A stretch of 64,000 nt of DNA from Methylobacter sp. (GCA_028716975.1 JAQUOU010000006.1:1-64000), one strand, 5' to 3'. Shown: positions 37,521-49,323, numbered from the stretch's first letter. Numbers and translations are program-made. The notes: generated from the letters alone by a model not told the origin.

Positions 37521-37895
37521 ATGGCCACGATTAACCAATTGGTTCGTAAGCCGCGTACTAAGAAAATAGAAAAAAGCAATGTTCCGGCATTGGAAGCATG
37601 CCCCCAGAGAAGAGGAGTATGTACCCGTGTTTATACTACAACTCCTAAGAAACCGAACTCTGCTTTACGGAAAGTGGCTAGGGTTAGATTGACTAATGGG
37701 TCTGAGGTCAGTAGTTATATTGGGGGTGAAGGTCATAATCTTCAAGAGCACTCCGTGGTTTTGATAAGAGGGGGTCGGGTTAAAGATTTGCCGGGCGTAA
37801 GGTATCATGTTGTTCGTGGCAGCTTAGATGCTTCAGGCGTGACTAATAGAAAATGTGGTCGCTCTAAATACGGAACAAAACGGCCTAAAGGCTAA
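37521..37895 (+). CDS. rpsL: Ribosomal protein S12
   Basis: Decoding-centre protein of the 30S subunit. 124 aa. Lys43 (in TTPKKPNS) and Lys88 (in [11 protein letters not shown]), the classical streptomycin-resistance positions, are wild type. First gene after the str promoter; TCGGAG (37504-37509) serves as ribosome site. Confidence 0.98.
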   Translation: MATINQLVRKPRTKKIEKSNVPALEACPQRRGVCTRVYTTTPKKPNSALRKVARVRLTNGSEVSSYIGGEGHNLQEHSVVLIRGGRVKDLPGVRYHVVRGSLDASGVTNRKCGRSKYGTKRPKG

Positions 37896-37912
37896 GCATA
37901 AGTTGGTGAAGA

Positions 37913-38383
37913 ATGTCTAGAAGAAGAGTTGCTACAAAAAGAGAAATTATTCCGGACCCAAGATTTGGCAGTATTATGCTGACCAAATTTATGAATATGA
38001 TAATGGAAAGTGGCAAAAAATCAGTAGCCGAAGGGATTGTATATGGTGCTTTGGATGTAATTGAAAGCAAAGGGCATACAGAGCCGCTGGATATTTTGTC
38101 TAAAGCTTTGGAGAATGTTCAGCCCAGGGTTGAGGTAAAATCTCGCCGTGTTGGCGGCGCAACCTATCAAGTGCCTGTTGAGGTTCGTCCTTCGAGACGT
38201 ATGGCTTTGGCTATGCGGTGGTTGATTGATGCCTCACGTAAAAGGAATGAAAGAAGTATGCCTGCTAAATTGGCAGGTGAGCTGATGGATGCTTTTGAAA
38301 GCAGAGGTTCTGCGGCTAAGAAGCGTGAAGATACTCATAGGATGGCAGAAGCTAACAAAGCTTTTTCACACTATCGCTGGTAA
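37913..38383 (+). CDS. rpsG: Ribosomal protein S7
   Basis: Primary binder that nucleates the 30S head and, in enterobacteria, represses its own operon. 156 aa, beginning [19 protein letters not shown], with the [18 protein letters not shown] loop. It lies 17 nt after rpsL and 30 nt before fusA. Confidence 0.98.
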   Translation: MSRRRVATKREIIPDPRFGSIMLTKFMNMIMESGKKSVAEGIVYGALDVIESKGHTEPLDILSKALENVQPRVEVKSRRVGGATYQVPVEVRPSRRMALAMRWLIDASRKRNERSMPAKLAGELMDAFESRGSAAKKREDTHRMAEANKAFSHYRW

Positions 38384-38413
38384 GTAGACGAGTTAAACTG
38401 AGGGCTTTGGCTC

Positions 38414-40510
38414 GTGGTGCGTAAAACCCCTATAGATCGCTATAGAAATATCGGTATTATGGCTCATATTGATGCCGGTAAAACGACTACTACAGAGCGT
38501 GTGCTTTATTATACGGGGGTCTCTCACAAAATAGGCGAGGTGCATGATGGGGCGGCCACAATGGACTGGATGGAGCAAGAACAGGAGCGAGGTATAACTA
38601 TTACCTCTGCAGCTACAACCTGTTTTTGGAGTGGAATGGAAAAGCAATTTCCTCAGCATCGAATTAATATTATTGATACCCCGGGGCATGTCGATTTTAC
38701 TATCGAGGTTGAGCGCTCGTTACGTGTGTTAGATGGGGCCTGTGCTGTTTTCTGTGCGGTAGGAGGCGTTGAGCCTCAATCTGAAACTGTTTGGCGTCAG
38801 GCTAATAATTATAGTGTTCCCCGGTTGATTTTTGTCAACAAAATGGATCGCTCAGGTGCTGACTTCCTGCGGGTAATCGAGCAGATTAAAGCCCGTTTGG
38901 GTAGTAATCCTGTGCCCATGCAGTTACCTATTGGCTCTGAAGATGCGTTTGAAGGAGTGGTGGACCTCATTAAAATGAAAGCCATATATTGGGACGAAAC
39001 CAATATGGGTATGACTTTCTGTGAAAAGGAAATTCCAGCCGATATGCAAAAGTTCTGCGAAAAATGGAGAGAGCATCTGATTGAGACCGCTGCTGAAGCT
39101 AACGAAGAGCTAATGGAGAAATACCTTGAAGGGGGTAATCTGACCAATGAAGAAATTAAGCAAGGGATTCGTGTTCAGACCATAGCCAATCAAGTTGTAC
39201 CTGCATTTTGCGGCTCAGCTTTTAAAAATAAGGGTGTGCAGGCAATGCTGGATGCAGTAATTGAATATTTGCCGGCTCCAACTGATATTGAGGCAATAAA
39301 AGGTATACTTGAGGATGAGGTTACCGAGGCGCTGCGCCCAGCCGATGATGATGAGCCTTTTTCAGCGCTGGCATTTAAAATTGCCACAGATCCCTTTGTT
39401 GGCACGTTGACTTTTTTTAGAGTTTACTCAGGTGTGCTGAAATCTGGAGACAGTGTCTACAATTCAGTAAAAAAGAAAAAAGAGCGTATTGGTCGTATAG
39501 TGCAAATGCATGCTAATAGCCGTGAAGAAGTTAAAGAAGTTTATGCCGGGGACATAGCAGCGGCCATCGGCTTTAAGGATGTTACAACAGGTGATACTCT
39601 GTGCGATCCTAAGGCGATTATTGCTCTTGAGCGGATGGAGTTTCCTGAACCGGTTATTTCAGTCGCAGTGGAACCGAAAACTAAGGCTGATCAAGAAAAA
39701 ATGGGTGTCGCTTTAGGTAAATTGGCTCAGGAAGATCCATCATTTCGAGTCCACACTGATATGGAGTCTAGTCAAATAATTATATCCGGCATGGGTGAGC
39801 TACACCTTGAAATAATTGTTGACCGAATGAGAAGAGAATTTAATGTTGAAGCTAATGTGGGTGCTCCACAAGTAGCATACCGAGAAACAATTCGTAAGTC
39901 GGTAGAGCAGGAAGGTAAATTTGTAAGACAATCAGGTGGTAGGGGGCAATATGGCCACGTCTGGTTGCGAATTGAGCCACAAGAGGCGGGTGCAGGTTAC
40001 GAATTCGTGAATGAAATTGTTGGTGGGGTTGTTCCCAAGGAATACATACCAGCTGTAGATAAAGGTATTCAAGAGCAGTTAAAGAGCGGGGTTCTTGCCG
40101 GCTTTCCTGTTTTGGATGTAAAAGTGTCTTTATTTGATGGTTCCTATCATGAGGTAGATTCGAACGAGATGGCTTTTAAGATCGCTGGATCCATGTGTTT
40201 TAGGGAAGGCGCAAGAAAGGCAAATCCGGTACTGCTGGAACCGATAATGAAAGTGGAAGTCGTTACGCCTGAAGAGTACATGGGTGAAGTAGTGGGTGAT
40301 ATTAATCGGCGTCGTGGCATGATTCAGGGTATGGAAGATACTCCATCAGGTAAGACAGTTAGCTGCGAAGTACCGTTAGCGGAGATGTTTGGTTATGCAA
40401 CTGATTTGCGTTCTGCAACCCAGGGGCGGGCTACATATAGTATGCAATTTGAAAAATACAATGAAGCACCTGCGAGTATTGCAGAAGCGATTATTAAAAA
40501 ATCTTCATAA
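38414..40510 (+). CDS. fusA: Elongation factor G
   Basis: GTPase that drives translocation and, with RRF, ribosome recycling. 698 aa from GTG38414 (a second GTG follows directly). G1 AHIDAGKT, G2 region [12 protein letters not shown]3 DTPGH, G4 NKMD, and the domain IV/V segments SGGRGQYGH and [11 protein letters not shown] are all present. The Shine-Dalgarno (GAGGG) stands 10 nt before the start. Confidence 0.97.
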   Translation: MVRKTPIDRYRNIGIMAHIDAGKTTTTERVLYYTGVSHKIGEVHDGAATMDWMEQEQERGITITSAATTCFWSGMEKQFPQHRINIIDTPGHVDFTIEVERSLRVLDGACAVFCAVGGVEPQSETVWRQANNYSVPRLIFVNKMDRSGADFLRVIEQIKARLGSNPVPMQLPIGSEDAFEGVVDLIKMKAIYWDETNMGMTFCEKEIPADMQKFCEKWREHLIETAAEANEELMEKYLEGGNLTNEEIKQGIRVQTIANQVVPAFCGSAFKNKGVQAMLDAVIEYLPAPTDIEAIKGILEDEVTEALRPADDDEPFSALAFKIATDPFVGTLTFFRVYSGVLKSGDSVYNSVKKKKERIGRIVQMHANSREEVKEVYAGDIAAAIGFKDVTTGDTLCDPKAIIALERMEFPEPVISVAVEPKTKADQEKMGVALGKLAQEDPSFRVHTDMESSQIIISGMGELHLEIIVDRMRREFNVEANVGAPQVAYRETIRKSVEQEGKFVRQSGGRGQYGHVWLRIEPQEAGAGYEFVNEIVGGVVPKEYIPAVDKGIQEQLKSGVLAGFPVLDVKVSLFDGSYHEVDSNEMAFKIAGSMCFREGARKANPVLLEPIMKVEVVTPEEYMGEVVGDINRRRGMIQGMEDTPSGKTVSCEVPLAEMFGYATDLRSATQGRATYSMQFEKYNEAPASIAEAIIKKSS

Positions 40511-40538
40511 ATTGAATATAACATAAAGGTATTGACAC

Positions 40539-41729
40539 ATGGCCAAAGAAAAATTTTCCCGCAGTAAGCCGCATGTAAACGTAGGCACGATCGGTCACGT
40601 GGATCACGGCAAGACGACGCTCACGGCGGCGCTGACGAAAGTCATGGCGGAGCTGCAAGGCGGCGAAGTAAAAGCCTTTGATCAGATTGATAATGCCCCG
40701 GAAGAGCGGGCCCGCGGCATTACCATCGCCACTTCGCATGTCGAGTATGAATCGGCCGTACGGCATTATGCCCATGTAGATTGCCCGGGTCATGCGGACT
40801 ATGTGAAAAACATGATTACCGGGGCAGCGCAAATGGACGGCGCCATCCTGGTCTGTTCGGCCGCGGACGGCCCAATGCCGCAAACCCGGGAGCATATCCT
40901 GTTATCGCGCCAGGTGGGGGTGCCTTATATCGTGGTGTTCCTGAATAAAGCCGATATGGTCGATGATGCTGAATTGATCGAACTGGTGGAAATGGAAATC
41001 CGGGAATTACTGGATATGTACGAATTTCCAGGAGATGATACCCCGATTATTGTGGGCTCCGCCTTAAAGGCCCTGGAAGGGGATACCAGTGAGATTGGCG
41101 TGCCCTCCGTGGTTAAATTGGTCGAGGCATTGGACAGCTATATTCCCTTGCCGGAGCGGGCTGTGGACGGTGCTTTTTTATTGCCTATCGAAGATGTGTT
41201 CTCCATTTCAGGGCGGGGTACCGTCGTCACCGGCCGTATTGAGCGCGGCGTGATCAAGGTCGGTCAGGAAGTCGAGATTGTCGGCATCCGGCCAACCGTG
41301 ACCACCACCTGTACCGGTGTGGAAATGTTCCGTAAACTGCTGGATCAGGGCCAGGCCGGAGATAACGTCGGTATCCTGTTGCGCGGCACCAAACGGGATG
41401 ACGTGGAGCGCGGTCAGGTCCTGGCTCATAAGGGCACCATTAAGCCGCATGCGCATTTCAATGCGGAGATTTATGTGTTATCCAAGGAAGAAGGGGGGCG
41501 CCATACGCCGTTTTTTAACGGCTATCGCCCGCAGTTCTATTTCCGTACCACCGATGTGACCGGGGCCGTGGACCTGCCGGAAGGTGTGGAAATGGTGATG
41601 CCCGGGGATAACATTGCGGTCCAGGTTAAACTGATTTCGCCGATTGCCATGGAAGAGGGCCTGCGCTTTGCTATCCGCGAAGGCGGCCGTACCGTCGGGG
41701 CCGGCGTTGTTGCATCAATAGTTGAGTAA
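40539..41729 (+). CDS. tufA: Elongation factor Tu, copy A
   Basis: Second EF-Tu gene, 396 aa with the same [13 protein letters not shown] and NKAD motifs. The product is identical to tufB at 24071 and the DNA matches it base for base as far as I compared, except GAG for GAA in the last sense codon; similarity stops sharply at both ends of the ORF. Third positions are much richer in G/C than in fusA and rpsJ on either side, so the pair looks homogenised by gene conversion from one, perhaps imported or strongly codon-selected, version. It lies 28 nt after fusA and 5 nt before rpsJ. Confidence 0.98.
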   Translation: MAKEKFSRSKPHVNVGTIGHVDHGKTTLTAALTKVMAELQGGEVKAFDQIDNAPEERARGITIATSHVEYESAVRHYAHVDCPGHADYVKNMITGAAQMDGAILVCSAADGPMPQTREHILLSRQVGVPYIVVFLNKADMVDDAELIELVEMEIRELLDMYEFPGDDTPIIVGSALKALEGDTSEIGVPSVVKLVEALDSYIPLPERAVDGAFLLPIEDVFSISGRGTVVTGRIERGVIKVGQEVEIVGIRPTVTTTCTGVEMFRKLLDQGQAGDNVGILLRGTKRDDVERGQVLAHKGTIKPHAHFNAEIYVLSKEEGGRHTPFFNGYRPQFYFRTTDVTGAVDLPEGVEMVMPGDNIAVQVKLISPIAMEEGLRFAIREGGRTVGAGVVASIVE

Positions 41730-41734
41730 TAAAT

Positions 41735-42046
41735 ATGTCTAATCAAACTATCAGAATCCGTTTGAAATCATTTGATCATAAATTGATCGATCAATCGGCT
41801 GGTGAGATAGTAGAAACAGCAAGGAGAACAGGTGCGCAAGTTAAAGGTCCTATTCCACTGCCTACTAAAAAAGAACGGTTTACGATTTTGATTTCTCCGC
41901 ATGTGAATAAGGATGCGAGAGACCAGTATGAGTTAAGAACCTATAAAAGATTACTGGATATCGTGGAACCCACAGAGAAAACCGTAGATGCATTGATGAA
42001 ATTGGATCTTGCAGCTGGGGTTGATGTTCAAATAAAGTTGAATTAA
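41735..42046 (+). CDS. rpsJ: Ribosomal protein S10
   Basis: 30S head protein that also pairs with NusB and NusG. 103 aa with [41 protein letters not shown]. Only 5 nt separate it from tufA, so there is no room for an enterobacterial-type S10 leader: the S10 operon appears fused to the str operon. Confidence 0.98.
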   Translation: MSNQTIRIRLKSFDHKLIDQSAGEIVETARRTGAQVKGPIPLPTKKERFTILISPHVNKDARDQYELRTYKRLLDIVEPTEKTVDALMKLDLAAGVDVQIKLN

Positions 42047-42064
42047 AAATAGAGGGATTGACAG

Positions 42065-42715
42065 ATGTCAATAGGTCTTATAGGTCGTAAATGTGGTATG
42101 ACCAGAGTATTTTGTGAAGATGGTTCGTCAGTGCCGGTTACTGTTCTTCAGATTGACTCAAACAGAGTTACTCAGGTTAAAAGCATTGAAACTGACGGTT
42201 ATCGTTCGATTCAAGTAGCTGCCGGGGATAAAAAGTCTTCACGGGTCAATAAAGCAATGGCAGGTCACTATGCAGCTGCTAATATGACGGCCGGACGAGA
42301 TCTTTGGGAGTTTAGGTTAGAAGACGGTGAGGGAGATGAGTTATCTGCTGGTTCTCAACTATCGTTGGATATTTTTAGTGAAGGTCAAGTAATTGATGTT
42401 CAAGGTAAAAGTATTGGTAAAGGTTTTGCTGGTGGAGTAAAGCGCCACAATTTCAGGATGCAAGATGCAACGCATGGCAACTCACTTTCACATAGAGTGC
42501 TGGGTTCTATCGGTATGTGTCAAACGCCTGGACGAGTATTTAAAGGCAAAAAAATGGCTGGTCACATGGGCGCTGTGAAAACGACAATTCAAAATCTGAC
42601 TATCCATTCAATTGATAAAGAAAGAAATTTAATTTTAGTAAAAGGTGCTGTTCCCGGCGCTAAAGGCGGTGATGTAATTATTACACCCGCGATGAAAATG
42701 CGAAATAAAGGTTAA
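42065..42715 (+). CDS. rplC: Ribosomal protein L3
   Basis: Early 50S assembly protein near the peptidyl-transferase centre. 216 aa, starting [15 protein letters not shown], with the long loop [34 protein letters not shown] reaching the active site. Follows rpsJ by 18 nt. Confidence 0.98.
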   Translation: MSIGLIGRKCGMTRVFCEDGSSVPVTVLQIDSNRVTQVKSIETDGYRSIQVAAGDKKSSRVNKAMAGHYAAANMTAGRDLWEFRLEDGEGDELSAGSQLSLDIFSEGQVIDVQGKSIGKGFAGGVKRHNFRMQDATHGNSLSHRVLGSIGMCQTPGRVFKGKKMAGHMGAVKTTIQNLTIHSIDKERNLILVKGAVPGAKGGDVIITPAMKMRNKG

Positions 42716-42718
42716 GCC

Positions 42719-43339
42719 ATGGGTTTGCAAATACCTGCTTTAAACGAACAAGACTCCGCTGGGCAAATGGAAGTAGCCGAAGCTATTTTTGGACAGTCTT
42801 TTAATGAAACATTAGTTCATCAATTGGTGACTAGATATCTGGCCGGAACCCGGGCGGGCACAAAGGCTCAGAAAACTCGTTCTGACGTAAGTGGGGGCGG
42901 TTCAAAGCCATGGAGACAAAAGGGGACAGGCCGAGCAAGATCTGGTACAATACGAAGCCCAATTTGGCGCACAGGCGGTGTAGCTTTCGCGGCAAGGCCG
43001 AGATCATATGATCAGAAGCTGAATAAAAAAATGTTTCGTGTGGGTATCCGGTCTATTTTATCTGAATTACTGAGGCAGGATCGTTTAGTGGTTAGTAGTG
43101 ATATTTTTCCTGCTACTCCTAAAACAAAAGAGTTAAGTGAAAAGTTAAAAAACATTGATGCCAAGCGAATACTCATTGTTGTTAATACCGTAGATGCAAA
43201 TCTGGCTTTAGCCTCAAGAAATATTCCGTATGTGGAAGTGATTGAAGCGGCAAATTTAAGCCCGGTTTTATTAGTTTCAGCGGATAAAGTTATTGCTACA
43301 CCCGATGCGTTGAAGCAAATAGAGGAGCGCTTGGCATGA
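42719..43339 (+). CDS. rplD: Ribosomal protein L4
   Basis: Lines the exit tunnel; in enterobacteria also the S10-operon repressor. 206 aa. The tunnel loop reads [29 protein letters not shown]. It begins 3 nt after rplC and overlaps rplW by 4 nt. Confidence 0.97.
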   Translation: MGLQIPALNEQDSAGQMEVAEAIFGQSFNETLVHQLVTRYLAGTRAGTKAQKTRSDVSGGGSKPWRQKGTGRARSGTIRSPIWRTGGVAFAARPRSYDQKLNKKMFRVGIRSILSELLRQDRLVVSSDIFPATPKTKELSEKLKNIDAKRILIVVNTVDANLALASRNIPYVEVIEAANLSPVLLVSADKVIATPDALKQIEERLA

Positions 43340-43632
43340 GTAATAAATACCAATTGGCGGGAATAGTGCAGGCTCCACTTATATCTGAAAAGAGCACGAT
43401 AGCCGCGGAAAAAAATAAACAATTTGTTTTTAAAGTTCAAAAGCAAGCAACTAAAAAGCAAGTTAAAAGCGCAGTAGAATTCATGTTTAACGTTGAGGTT
43501 GACGCAGTTCAGGTTTTGAACGTTAAAGGCAAGAAAAAAAGATTTGGTCGTTCTGTGGGTCAAAGATCCGATTGGAAAAAGGCTTATGTAAAGCTTAAGT
43601 CTGGCCACGACATAGATTTCTCGGCTGCTTAA
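43336..43632 (+). CDS. rplW: Ribosomal protein L23
   Basis: Exit-port protein that docks trigger factor and SRP. 98 aa with [22 protein letters not shown] and the [11 protein letters not shown] loop. Starts inside the last codon of rplD (ATGA). Confidence 0.97.
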   Translation: MSNKYQLAGIVQAPLISEKSTIAAEKNKQFVFKVQKQATKKQVKSAVEFMFNVEVDAVQVLNVKGKKKRFGRSVGQRSDWKKAYVKLKSGHDIDFSAA

Positions 43633-43672
43633 TTTATAAAAAGCAAAAGATCAATAGGAAACGGTAGAAAGC

Positions 43673-44500
43673 ATGGCGATTATAAAGTCAAAACCGACGT
43701 CACCAGGATCGCGGTTTGTAGTGCGCATCAAAAATGACGAGTTGCATAAAGGTAAACCTTTTGCACCTTTGCTAAGTAAAAATAGCAAAAGTGGCGGTCG
43801 TAATAATCAGGGGCGTATAACAATACGCCATGTGGGCGGTGGACATAAGCAGCACTACCGTATGATTGATTTCAAAAGAAATAAAACAGATATTCCAGCT
43901 GTTGTCGAGCGTTTGGAATATGATCCGAACAGAACAGCCCATATTGCGTTGATTTTGTTCAAAGATGGTGATCGTAAATATATCATTGCTCCTAAAGGGC
44001 TTGAGGTTGGCCAAGAAGTTCTTTCCTCGGAAACTGCTGCTGTTAAACCTGGTAATTGTATGCCGTTAAGGAATGTACCTATGGGCACGACAGTTCATTG
44101 TGTAGAATTAAAACCCGGTAAGGGTGCGCAAGTAGCTAGAAGTGCAGGCAGTTCCGTGCAGTTAGTTGCCAAGGATGGTGCTCATGCAACTATTCGAATG
44201 CGTTCAGGTGAAATGCGTAAGGTTATGGCGGATTGCAGAGCTGTAATAGGTGAAGTATCAAATTCTGAACATAATCTGGCGTCTCTCGGAAAAGCTGGAG
44301 CCTCACGATGGCGAGGAGTTCGTCCTACCGTTCGCGGTGTGGCAATGAATCCTGTAGACCATCCGCATGGGGGGGGTGAAGGGCGGACCTCTGGCGGTAG
44401 ACATCCTGTGTCTCCTTGGGGCATGCCGACCAAGGGATATAAAACAAGAAAAAATAAACGTACTGATAATATGATCGTCAGACGTCGTAAGCAGAAATAG
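43673..44500 (+). CDS. rplB: Ribosomal protein L2
   Basis: Core 50S protein needed for subunit joining and peptidyl transfer. 275 aa. The signature [21 protein letters not shown] contains the conserved His near 229. 40 nt after rplW. Confidence 0.98.
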   Translation: MAIIKSKPTSPGSRFVVRIKNDELHKGKPFAPLLSKNSKSGGRNNQGRITIRHVGGGHKQHYRMIDFKRNKTDIPAVVERLEYDPNRTAHIALILFKDGDRKYIIAPKGLEVGQEVLSSETAAVKPGNCMPLRNVPMGTTVHCVELKPGKGAQVARSAGSSVQLVAKDGAHATIRMRSGEMRKVMADCRAVIGEVSNSEHNLASLGKAGASRWRGVRPTVRGVAMNPVDHPHGGGEGRTSGGRHPVSPWGMPTKGYKTRKNKRTDNMIVRRRKQK

Positions 44501-44512
44501 AGAGGAAGCAGC

Positions 44513-44785
44513 GTGCCGCGTTCAATTAAAAAAGGTCCATTTGTTGATCATCATCTACTTAAAAAAGTTGAAGATGCAGTAAGTAACAATAATCGGAAAC
44601 CGATTAAAACATGGTCAAGAAGATCAATGATTATTCCAGATATGCTGGGCTTAACTGTTGCAATCCATAATGGACGACTGCATATTCCAGTTCTCATTTC
44701 GGAGAATATGGTGGGGCACAAATTAGGTGAGTTTGCACCCACGCGGACTTATAAAGGCCATGTGGCTGATAAGAAATCTAGATAG
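44513..44785 (+). CDS. rpsS: Ribosomal protein S19
   Basis: 30S head protein next to S13. 90 aa from GTG44513 (GAGGAAG upstream): [19 protein letters not shown], later [21 protein letters not shown]. 12 nt after rplB. Confidence 0.97.
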   Translation: MPRSIKKGPFVDHHLLKKVEDAVSNNNRKPIKTWSRRSMIIPDMLGLTVAIHNGRLHIPVLISENMVGHKLGEFAPTRTYKGHVADKKSR

Positions 44786-44793
44786 GTTAACTG

Positions 44794-45129
44794 ATGGAAA
44801 TTTCAGCAAAATTAAGTAATGCCCCTTTATCCGCGCAAAAAGCGCGGCTAGTCGGCGACCAGATTAGAGGCCTTCCTGTTGAAAAGGCACTGAATATATT
44901 GAAGTTCAGTTCAAAAAAAGCTGCGTCGATTATAAAAAAAGTTCTGGAATCTGCTATAGCAAATGCCGAACATAATGAAAGTGCGGATATCGATGAATTA
45001 AAAGTGTCTACCGTTTATGTGAATGAAGGGGTGACTATAAAAAGATTTAAGGCAAGAGCTAAAGGACGTGCAAATCATATCCTTAAAAGAACCTGCCACA
45101 TTACAATTAAAGTCGCAGAACACGAGTAG
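44794..45129 (+). CDS. rplV: Ribosomal protein L22
   Basis: Exit-tunnel protein. 111 aa with [24 protein letters not shown] and the beta-hairpin [22 protein letters not shown] that reaches the tunnel constriction. No macrolide-type deletion is visible in the hairpin. 8 nt after rpsS. Confidence 0.97.
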   Translation: MEISAKLSNAPLSAQKARLVGDQIRGLPVEKALNILKFSSKKAASIIKKVLESAIANAEHNESADIDELKVSTVYVNEGVTIKRFKARAKGRANHILKRTCHITIKVAEHE

Positions 45130-45138
45130 GGGCAGAAA

Positions 45139-45810
45139 ATGGGTCAAAAGGTACATCCCACAGGCATACGCCTTGGTATTGTTAAGGATTGGAATTCAAG
45201 ATGGTATGCAAATAGTCAGGATTACTCTGTTTTTTTGCACCAGGATTTAACAGTTCGAGACTATATTAGAAAAAAGCTAGCTCATGCTTCTGTGAGCCAT
45301 ATCCAGATTAATCGTCCTGCTAATAATGCCCAAATAACTATTCATACTGCTCGTCCAGGTATAGTTATTGGTAAGAAAGGTGAAGACATTGATGTTTTGC
45401 GGCAAGACATCTCAAGAATGATGGGGATTCCTGTTCAGCTTAATGTTGAAGAGATTAGAAAGCCTGAACTGGATGCACTATTGGTAGCTGAAAGCGTTGC
45501 TCAGCAGCTTGAAAAAAGAATTATGTACCGTAGAGCAATGAAGCGTGCTGTTACTAATACAATGCGTTTAGGTGCCGAAGGTATAAAAATCAATGTAGGC
45601 GGGCGTTTAAACGGCGCAGAAATCGCCAGAAGTGAATGGTATAGGGAAGGTCGCGTGCCTTTGCATACCTTAAGGGCGGACATAGATTATGCAACTGCAG
45701 AAGCAAATACTACTTATGGAATAATCGGCATTAAAGTGTGGATATTCAAAGGAGAAGTATTCGATATGGATGCGCATATTGCATCTATTAATTCAGAACC
45801 CAAAAAATAG
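45139..45810 (+). CDS. rpsC: Ribosomal protein S3
   Basis: mRNA-entry protein of the 30S head. 223 aa: starts [19 protein letters not shown]; the KH domain carries the GXXG loop in [14 protein letters not shown]; the C-terminal half includes [30 protein letters not shown]. Confidence 0.98.
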   Translation: MGQKVHPTGIRLGIVKDWNSRWYANSQDYSVFLHQDLTVRDYIRKKLAHASVSHIQINRPANNAQITIHTARPGIVIGKKGEDIDVLRQDISRMMGIPVQLNVEEIRKPELDALLVAESVAQQLEKRIMYRRAMKRAVTNTMRLGAEGIKINVGGRLNGAEIARSEWYREGRVPLHTLRADIDYATAEANTTYGIIGIKVWIFKGEVFDMDAHIASINSEPKK

Positions 45811-45826
45811 TTGAAGGGACAGAGAC

Positions 45827-46240
45827 ATGCTTCAACCTAAAAGAACCAAGTTCCGTAAGCAACATAAAGGCAGAAATAACGGTACTGCTGTCCGTGGATC
45901 ATCGGTAAGTTTTGGCGAATATGGCCTTAAATCAGTAAGTCGTGGCAGATTGACTGCGCGTCAAATTGAATCTGCCCGTAGAACTATTACACGACACGTC
46001 AAACGGGGCGGCAAACTTTGGATTAGAATATTTCCCGATAAACCTATTACCAAAAAACCTTTGGAAGTTCGTATGGGAAAAGGGAAAGGTAGTGTAGAAT
46101 ATTGGGTTGCTCAAATTAGACCTGGCACCATGCTCTATGAAATACAGGGCGTTTCCGAAGAATTAGCACGCGAGGCATTTGCTTTAGCCGCAGCTAAATT
46201 GCCTTTGAAAACACTTTTTACCGCTCGGACGATAATGTAA
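45827..46240 (+). CDS. rplP: Ribosomal protein L16
   Basis: Organises the A-site side of the 50S subunit. 137 aa, [19 protein letters not shown] at the start and [19 protein letters not shown] in the middle. Its last base is the first base of the rpmC start. Confidence 0.98.
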   Translation: MLQPKRTKFRKQHKGRNNGTAVRGSSVSFGEYGLKSVSRGRLTARQIESARRTITRHVKRGGKLWIRIFPDKPITKKPLEVRMGKGKGSVEYWVAQIRPGTMLYEIQGVSEELAREAFALAAAKLPLKTLFTARTIM

Positions 46241-46431
46241 TGAAAGTAAGTGAATTACGTCAAAAATCAAAAGATGAATTAGGATCTCTATTGCTTGAAT
46301 TATCTCGTGAGCAATTTAATCTTAAAATGCAAAAAGGTACAAGTCAGTTGTCTAAGCCGGATCAAATAAAAAAGGTTAGACGGGATGTGGCACGTATACA
46401 TACCCTATTAAATGAAATGGCGAGCGCATAA
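46240..46431 (+). CDS. rpmC: Ribosomal protein L29
   Basis: Small helical protein at the exit port beside L23. 63 aa: [30 protein letters not shown]. Overlaps rplP by 1 nt and leads to rpsQ 2 nt later. Confidence 0.97.
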   Translation: MKVSELRQKSKDELGSLLLELSREQFNLKMQKGTSQLSKPDQIKKVRRDVARIHTLLNEMASA

Positions 46432-46433
46432 CC

Positions 46434-46709
46434 ATGAGTGAAAATGTAACCGAAAATGCAATCAAATTGCGGACGACCACAGGCCGGGTTGTTAGTAATA
46501 AAATGGATAAAACAATTACAGTTTTAGTAGAGCGCGTGGTAAAGCACCCTGTCTATGGTAAATATATTAAACGCTCTACTAAAATGATGGCTCATGATGA
46601 ACAAAACATTTGCCAAGAGGGCGATTTAGTGTCAATTGCATCATGCAGACCGATATCTAAGAATAAGACCTTTAAACTGGTTCAAGTCTTAGAAAGTGCC
46701 AACAAATAG
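46434..46709 (+). CDS. rpsQ: Ribosomal protein S17
   Basis: Early 16S binder with an OB-fold. 91 aa, [44 protein letters not shown]. Last gene of the S10 group; a 40-nt gap precedes rplN, where I see no clear promoter. Confidence 0.97.
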   Translation: MSENVTENAIKLRTTTGRVVSNKMDKTITVLVERVVKHPVYGKYIKRSTKMMAHDEQNICQEGDLVSIASCRPISKNKTFKLVQVLESANK

Positions 46710-46749
46710 CACACAAGCTATTCATATAAAGATAATTTGGGAATAAATC

Positions 46750-47118
46750 ATGATTCAGATGCAAACTAACCTTGACGTCGCCGATAATAGCGGTGCAAAA
46801 AGGGTCATGTGTATCAAGGTACTAGGAGGATCACATAGACGATACGCCGGCATTGGTGACATCATCAAGGTCAGCATAAAAGATGCTATTCCTCGTGGTA
46901 GAGTTAAAAAAGGAGAGGTCTATAACGCACTAGTCGTTCGAACCCGTAAAGGTGTTCGGAGATCTGATGGTTCTGTGATTCGATTTGATGGCAATGCAGC
47001 AGTGATTCTTAATAACAATTTACAACCGCTGGGTACACGCATTTTTGGTCCTGTAACGCGTGAGCTAAGAGGTGAGAAATTCATGAAAATTATCTCACTG
47101 GCTCCAGAAGTATTATAA
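46750..47118 (+). CDS. rplN: Ribosomal protein L14
   Basis: Inter-subunit bridge protein and first gene of the spc group. 122 aa: [28 protein letters not shown], ending [12 protein letters not shown]. Confidence 0.98.
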   Translation: MIQMQTNLDVADNSGAKRVMCIKVLGGSHRRYAGIGDIIKVSIKDAIPRGRVKKGEVYNALVVRTRKGVRRSDGSVIRFDGNAAVILNNNLQPLGTRIFGPVTRELRGEKFMKIISLAPEVL

Positions 47119-47130
47119 GGTAGGGTTAAA

Positions 47131-47448
47131 ATGCAAAAAATCAGACAAGGTGATGATGTTATTGTGCGTACCGGTAAGGATAAAGGTAAAAGCGGAAGAG
47201 TAACAAAGGTTTTAAAGGGAAATAAGGTTTTAGTTGAGGGAATAAACCAAGTTAAAAAAAACCAAAAACCAAACCCAAATGCTGGCGTGTCAGGGGGAAT
47301 TATTGTCAAGGATATGCCGATTAATATTTCCAATATAGGGCTATATAATCCTGAAACCAAAAAAGCAGATCGAGTTGGCTTTAAGTTTCTCGAAGATGGA
47401 AAAAAAGTCAGATATTTTAAGTCAACAAGCGAAATTGTTGATGCGTAA
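47131..47448 (+). CDS. rplX: Ribosomal protein L24
   Basis: 50S assembly initiator with an N-terminal KOW motif ([22 protein letters not shown]). 105 aa. Starts 12 nt after rplN. Confidence 0.97.
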   Translation: MQKIRQGDDVIVRTGKDKGKSGRVTKVLKGNKVLVEGINQVKKNQKPNPNAGVSGGIIVKDMPINISNIGLYNPETKKADRVGFKFLEDGKKVRYFKSTSEIVDA

Positions 47449-47462
47449 AGGTAGATAAGATC

Positions 47463-48002
47463 ATGGCTAGACTAGAAACCGAATATAAAGAGAAGATTCT
47501 TCCCGCACTTGTAAAGCAATTTGCCTATAAGTCAGTAATGCAAGCTCCACGTATTACCAAAATAACATTGAATATGGGAGTAGGGGGGGCAGTTGCTGAT
47601 AAAAAAGTTTTGCAATCCGCAGTTAGCGACATGGAAAAGATTTCCGGTCAAAAACCAATTATCACTTTGGCAAGGAAATCAATTGCAGGATTTAAAATTC
47701 GTGATGATATGCCTATAGGTTGTAAGGTTACTTTACGTAGTGGCAGAATGTATGAGTTTTTGGATCGTTTAATCAGTATTTCTATTCCTCGGATTCGAGA
47801 TTTTAGAGGGCTGAGCTCTAAAAGCTTTGATGGCCGAGGTAATTATTCAATGGGTGTTAAAGAGCAAATCATATTTCCCGAAATTGATTATGATAAAATT
47901 GATACTTTGCGTGGCATGGATATTACTATCACAACAACGGCTCAAACCAATGAAGAAGGTTTGGCTTTGTTAAGGCTTTTTAATTTTCCATTTAAGAACT
48001 AA
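47463..48002 (+). CDS. rplE: Ribosomal protein L5
   Basis: 5S rRNA-binding protein of the central protuberance. 179 aa with [13 protein letters not shown] and [22 protein letters not shown]. 14 nt after rplX. Confidence 0.98.
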   Translation: MARLETEYKEKILPALVKQFAYKSVMQAPRITKITLNMGVGGAVADKKVLQSAVSDMEKISGQKPIITLARKSIAGFKIRDDMPIGCKVTLRSGRMYEFLDRLISISIPRIRDFRGLSSKSFDGRGNYSMGVKEQIIFPEIDYDKIDTLRGMDITITTTAQTNEEGLALLRLFNFPFKN

Positions 48003-48016
48003 AGGGCAGCGACCAC

Positions 48017-48322
48017 ATGGCAAAAAAATCAATGATTGCGCGTGAAGACAAGCGTAAAAAATTAGTTAAAAAATATGATGTTAAACGCAAGTCACTGAAA
48101 GAAATTATCAGGGATCCAAAGGCTTTATACGAAGATAAAGAGTCTGCTCATTTACAACTGCAAAAATTACCAAGAGATTCCAGCGTGGCCAGGGTGCGTA
48201 ACCGTTGTAATTTAACCGGACGTCCACATGGGTACTATCGTAAGTTTGGCCTAAGTCGAAATAAACTAAGAGAAGCTACTATGCGCGGCGATGTACCTGG
48301 TGTAGTAAAAGCAAGTTGGTAA
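48017..48322 (+). CDS. rpsN: Ribosomal protein S14, zinc-free type
   Basis: 30S head protein. 101 aa with the signature [26 protein letters not shown]. It has no paired CxxC motifs, so this is the long zinc-independent form rather than the 61-aa zinc form. Confidence 0.97.
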   Translation: MAKKSMIAREDKRKKLVKKYDVKRKSLKEIIRDPKALYEDKESAHLQLQKLPRDSSVARVRNRCNLTGRPHGYYRKFGLSRNKLREATMRGDVPGVVKASW

Positions 48323-48370
48323 GAACCGGTAGATCAGGTTCAGCAAGATCAAGTTTGGAGATATTAAAAA

Positions 48371-48766
48371 ATGAGTATGACAGACCCTGTGGCAGATATG
48401 CTGACCCGTATTAGAAACGGCCAATCTGCTGGCAAAAAAAATATTAAGCAACCTTCGTCAAAATTGAAAGTTTCTATAGCTAAGGTATTAAAAGAAGAAG
48501 GCTTTATTACAGATTACACTACCGAAACCAATGACGGTCATACTGAAATGAGTATCGAATTGAAATACTATAAAGGTATTCCTGTAATTGAGAAGATAAA
48601 AAGAATTAGTAGACCTGGTTTACGTATTTATAAATCTAAAGACGAATTGCCAAAAGTTCTTGGCGGATTGGGAATTGCTATTGTATCAACATCCAATGGT
48701 GTGATGACTGATAGAGCCGCTCGTGCTATGGGACATGGCGGTGAAGTTATTTGCACTGTTTGTTAA
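48371..48766 (+). CDS. rpsH: Ribosomal protein S8
   Basis: 16S central-domain binder; in enterobacteria it represses spc-operon translation at rplE. 131 aa, [20 protein letters not shown] at the start and a C-terminal [13 protein letters not shown] lies 9 nt upstream. Confidence 0.97.
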   Translation: MSMTDPVADMLTRIRNGQSAGKKNIKQPSSKLKVSIAKVLKEEGFITDYTTETNDGHTEMSIELKYYKGIPVIEKIKRISRPGLRIYKSKDELPKVLGGLGIAIVSTSNGVMTDRAARAMGHGGEVICTVC

Positions 48767-48780
48767 CGTAGGTCAATTTT

Positions 48781-49314
48781 ATGTCAAGAATTGCAAAAGC
48801 CCCGGTTACTATCCCCAGTGGTGTGGATATACAACTAAATGGCAATAGTGTAACAGTGAAAGGAAGCAACGGTCTCCTGTCATTTTATTTTAATTCAGTT
48901 ATAAGCCTTGAGATTGCAGATAATGTGGTTCAGGTGCAATGGAATAAAGACGATAAGCAAGCTACTGCACAAGCCGGCACTGCTAGGGCTATTGTCAATA
49001 ATATGGTTACAGGTGTAACAGCTGGTTTTGAAAAGAAATTAACTCTGATTGGTGTAGGCTATAGGGCTCAGGCAAAAGGGAATAATCTTAATCTGGCGCT
49101 TGGCTTTTCTCATCCTGTAGATTTTGAAATTCCAACCGGCGTTTCGGTTGAAACACCTAGCCCAACTGACATAATAGTTAAAGGAAGTGATAAGCAGCAA
49201 GTAGGCGAAGTGGCTGCAAAAATTAGGGCCTATCGTCCACCTGAACCCTACAAAGGGAAAGGTATCAGATACGCTGAAGAACATGTTGCAAGAAAAGAAG
49301 CTAAAAAGAAGTAG
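48781..49314 (+). CDS. rplF: Ribosomal protein L6
   Basis: Two-domain 50S protein near the factor-binding site. 177 aa, RIAKAPVTIPSGVDIQLNGNSVTVKGSNG at the start and PPEPYKGKGIRYAEEHVARKEAKKK at the end. Confidence 0.98.
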   Translation: MSRIAKAPVTIPSGVDIQLNGNSVTVKGSNGLLSFYFNSVISLEIADNVVQVQWNKDDKQATAQAGTARAIVNNMVTGVTAGFEKKLTLIGVGYRAQAKGNNLNLALGFSHPVDFEIPTGVSVETPSPTDIIVKGSDKQQVGEVAAKIRAYRPPEPYKGKGIRYAEEHVARKEAKKK

Positions 49315-49323
49315 GGTAGCGTG

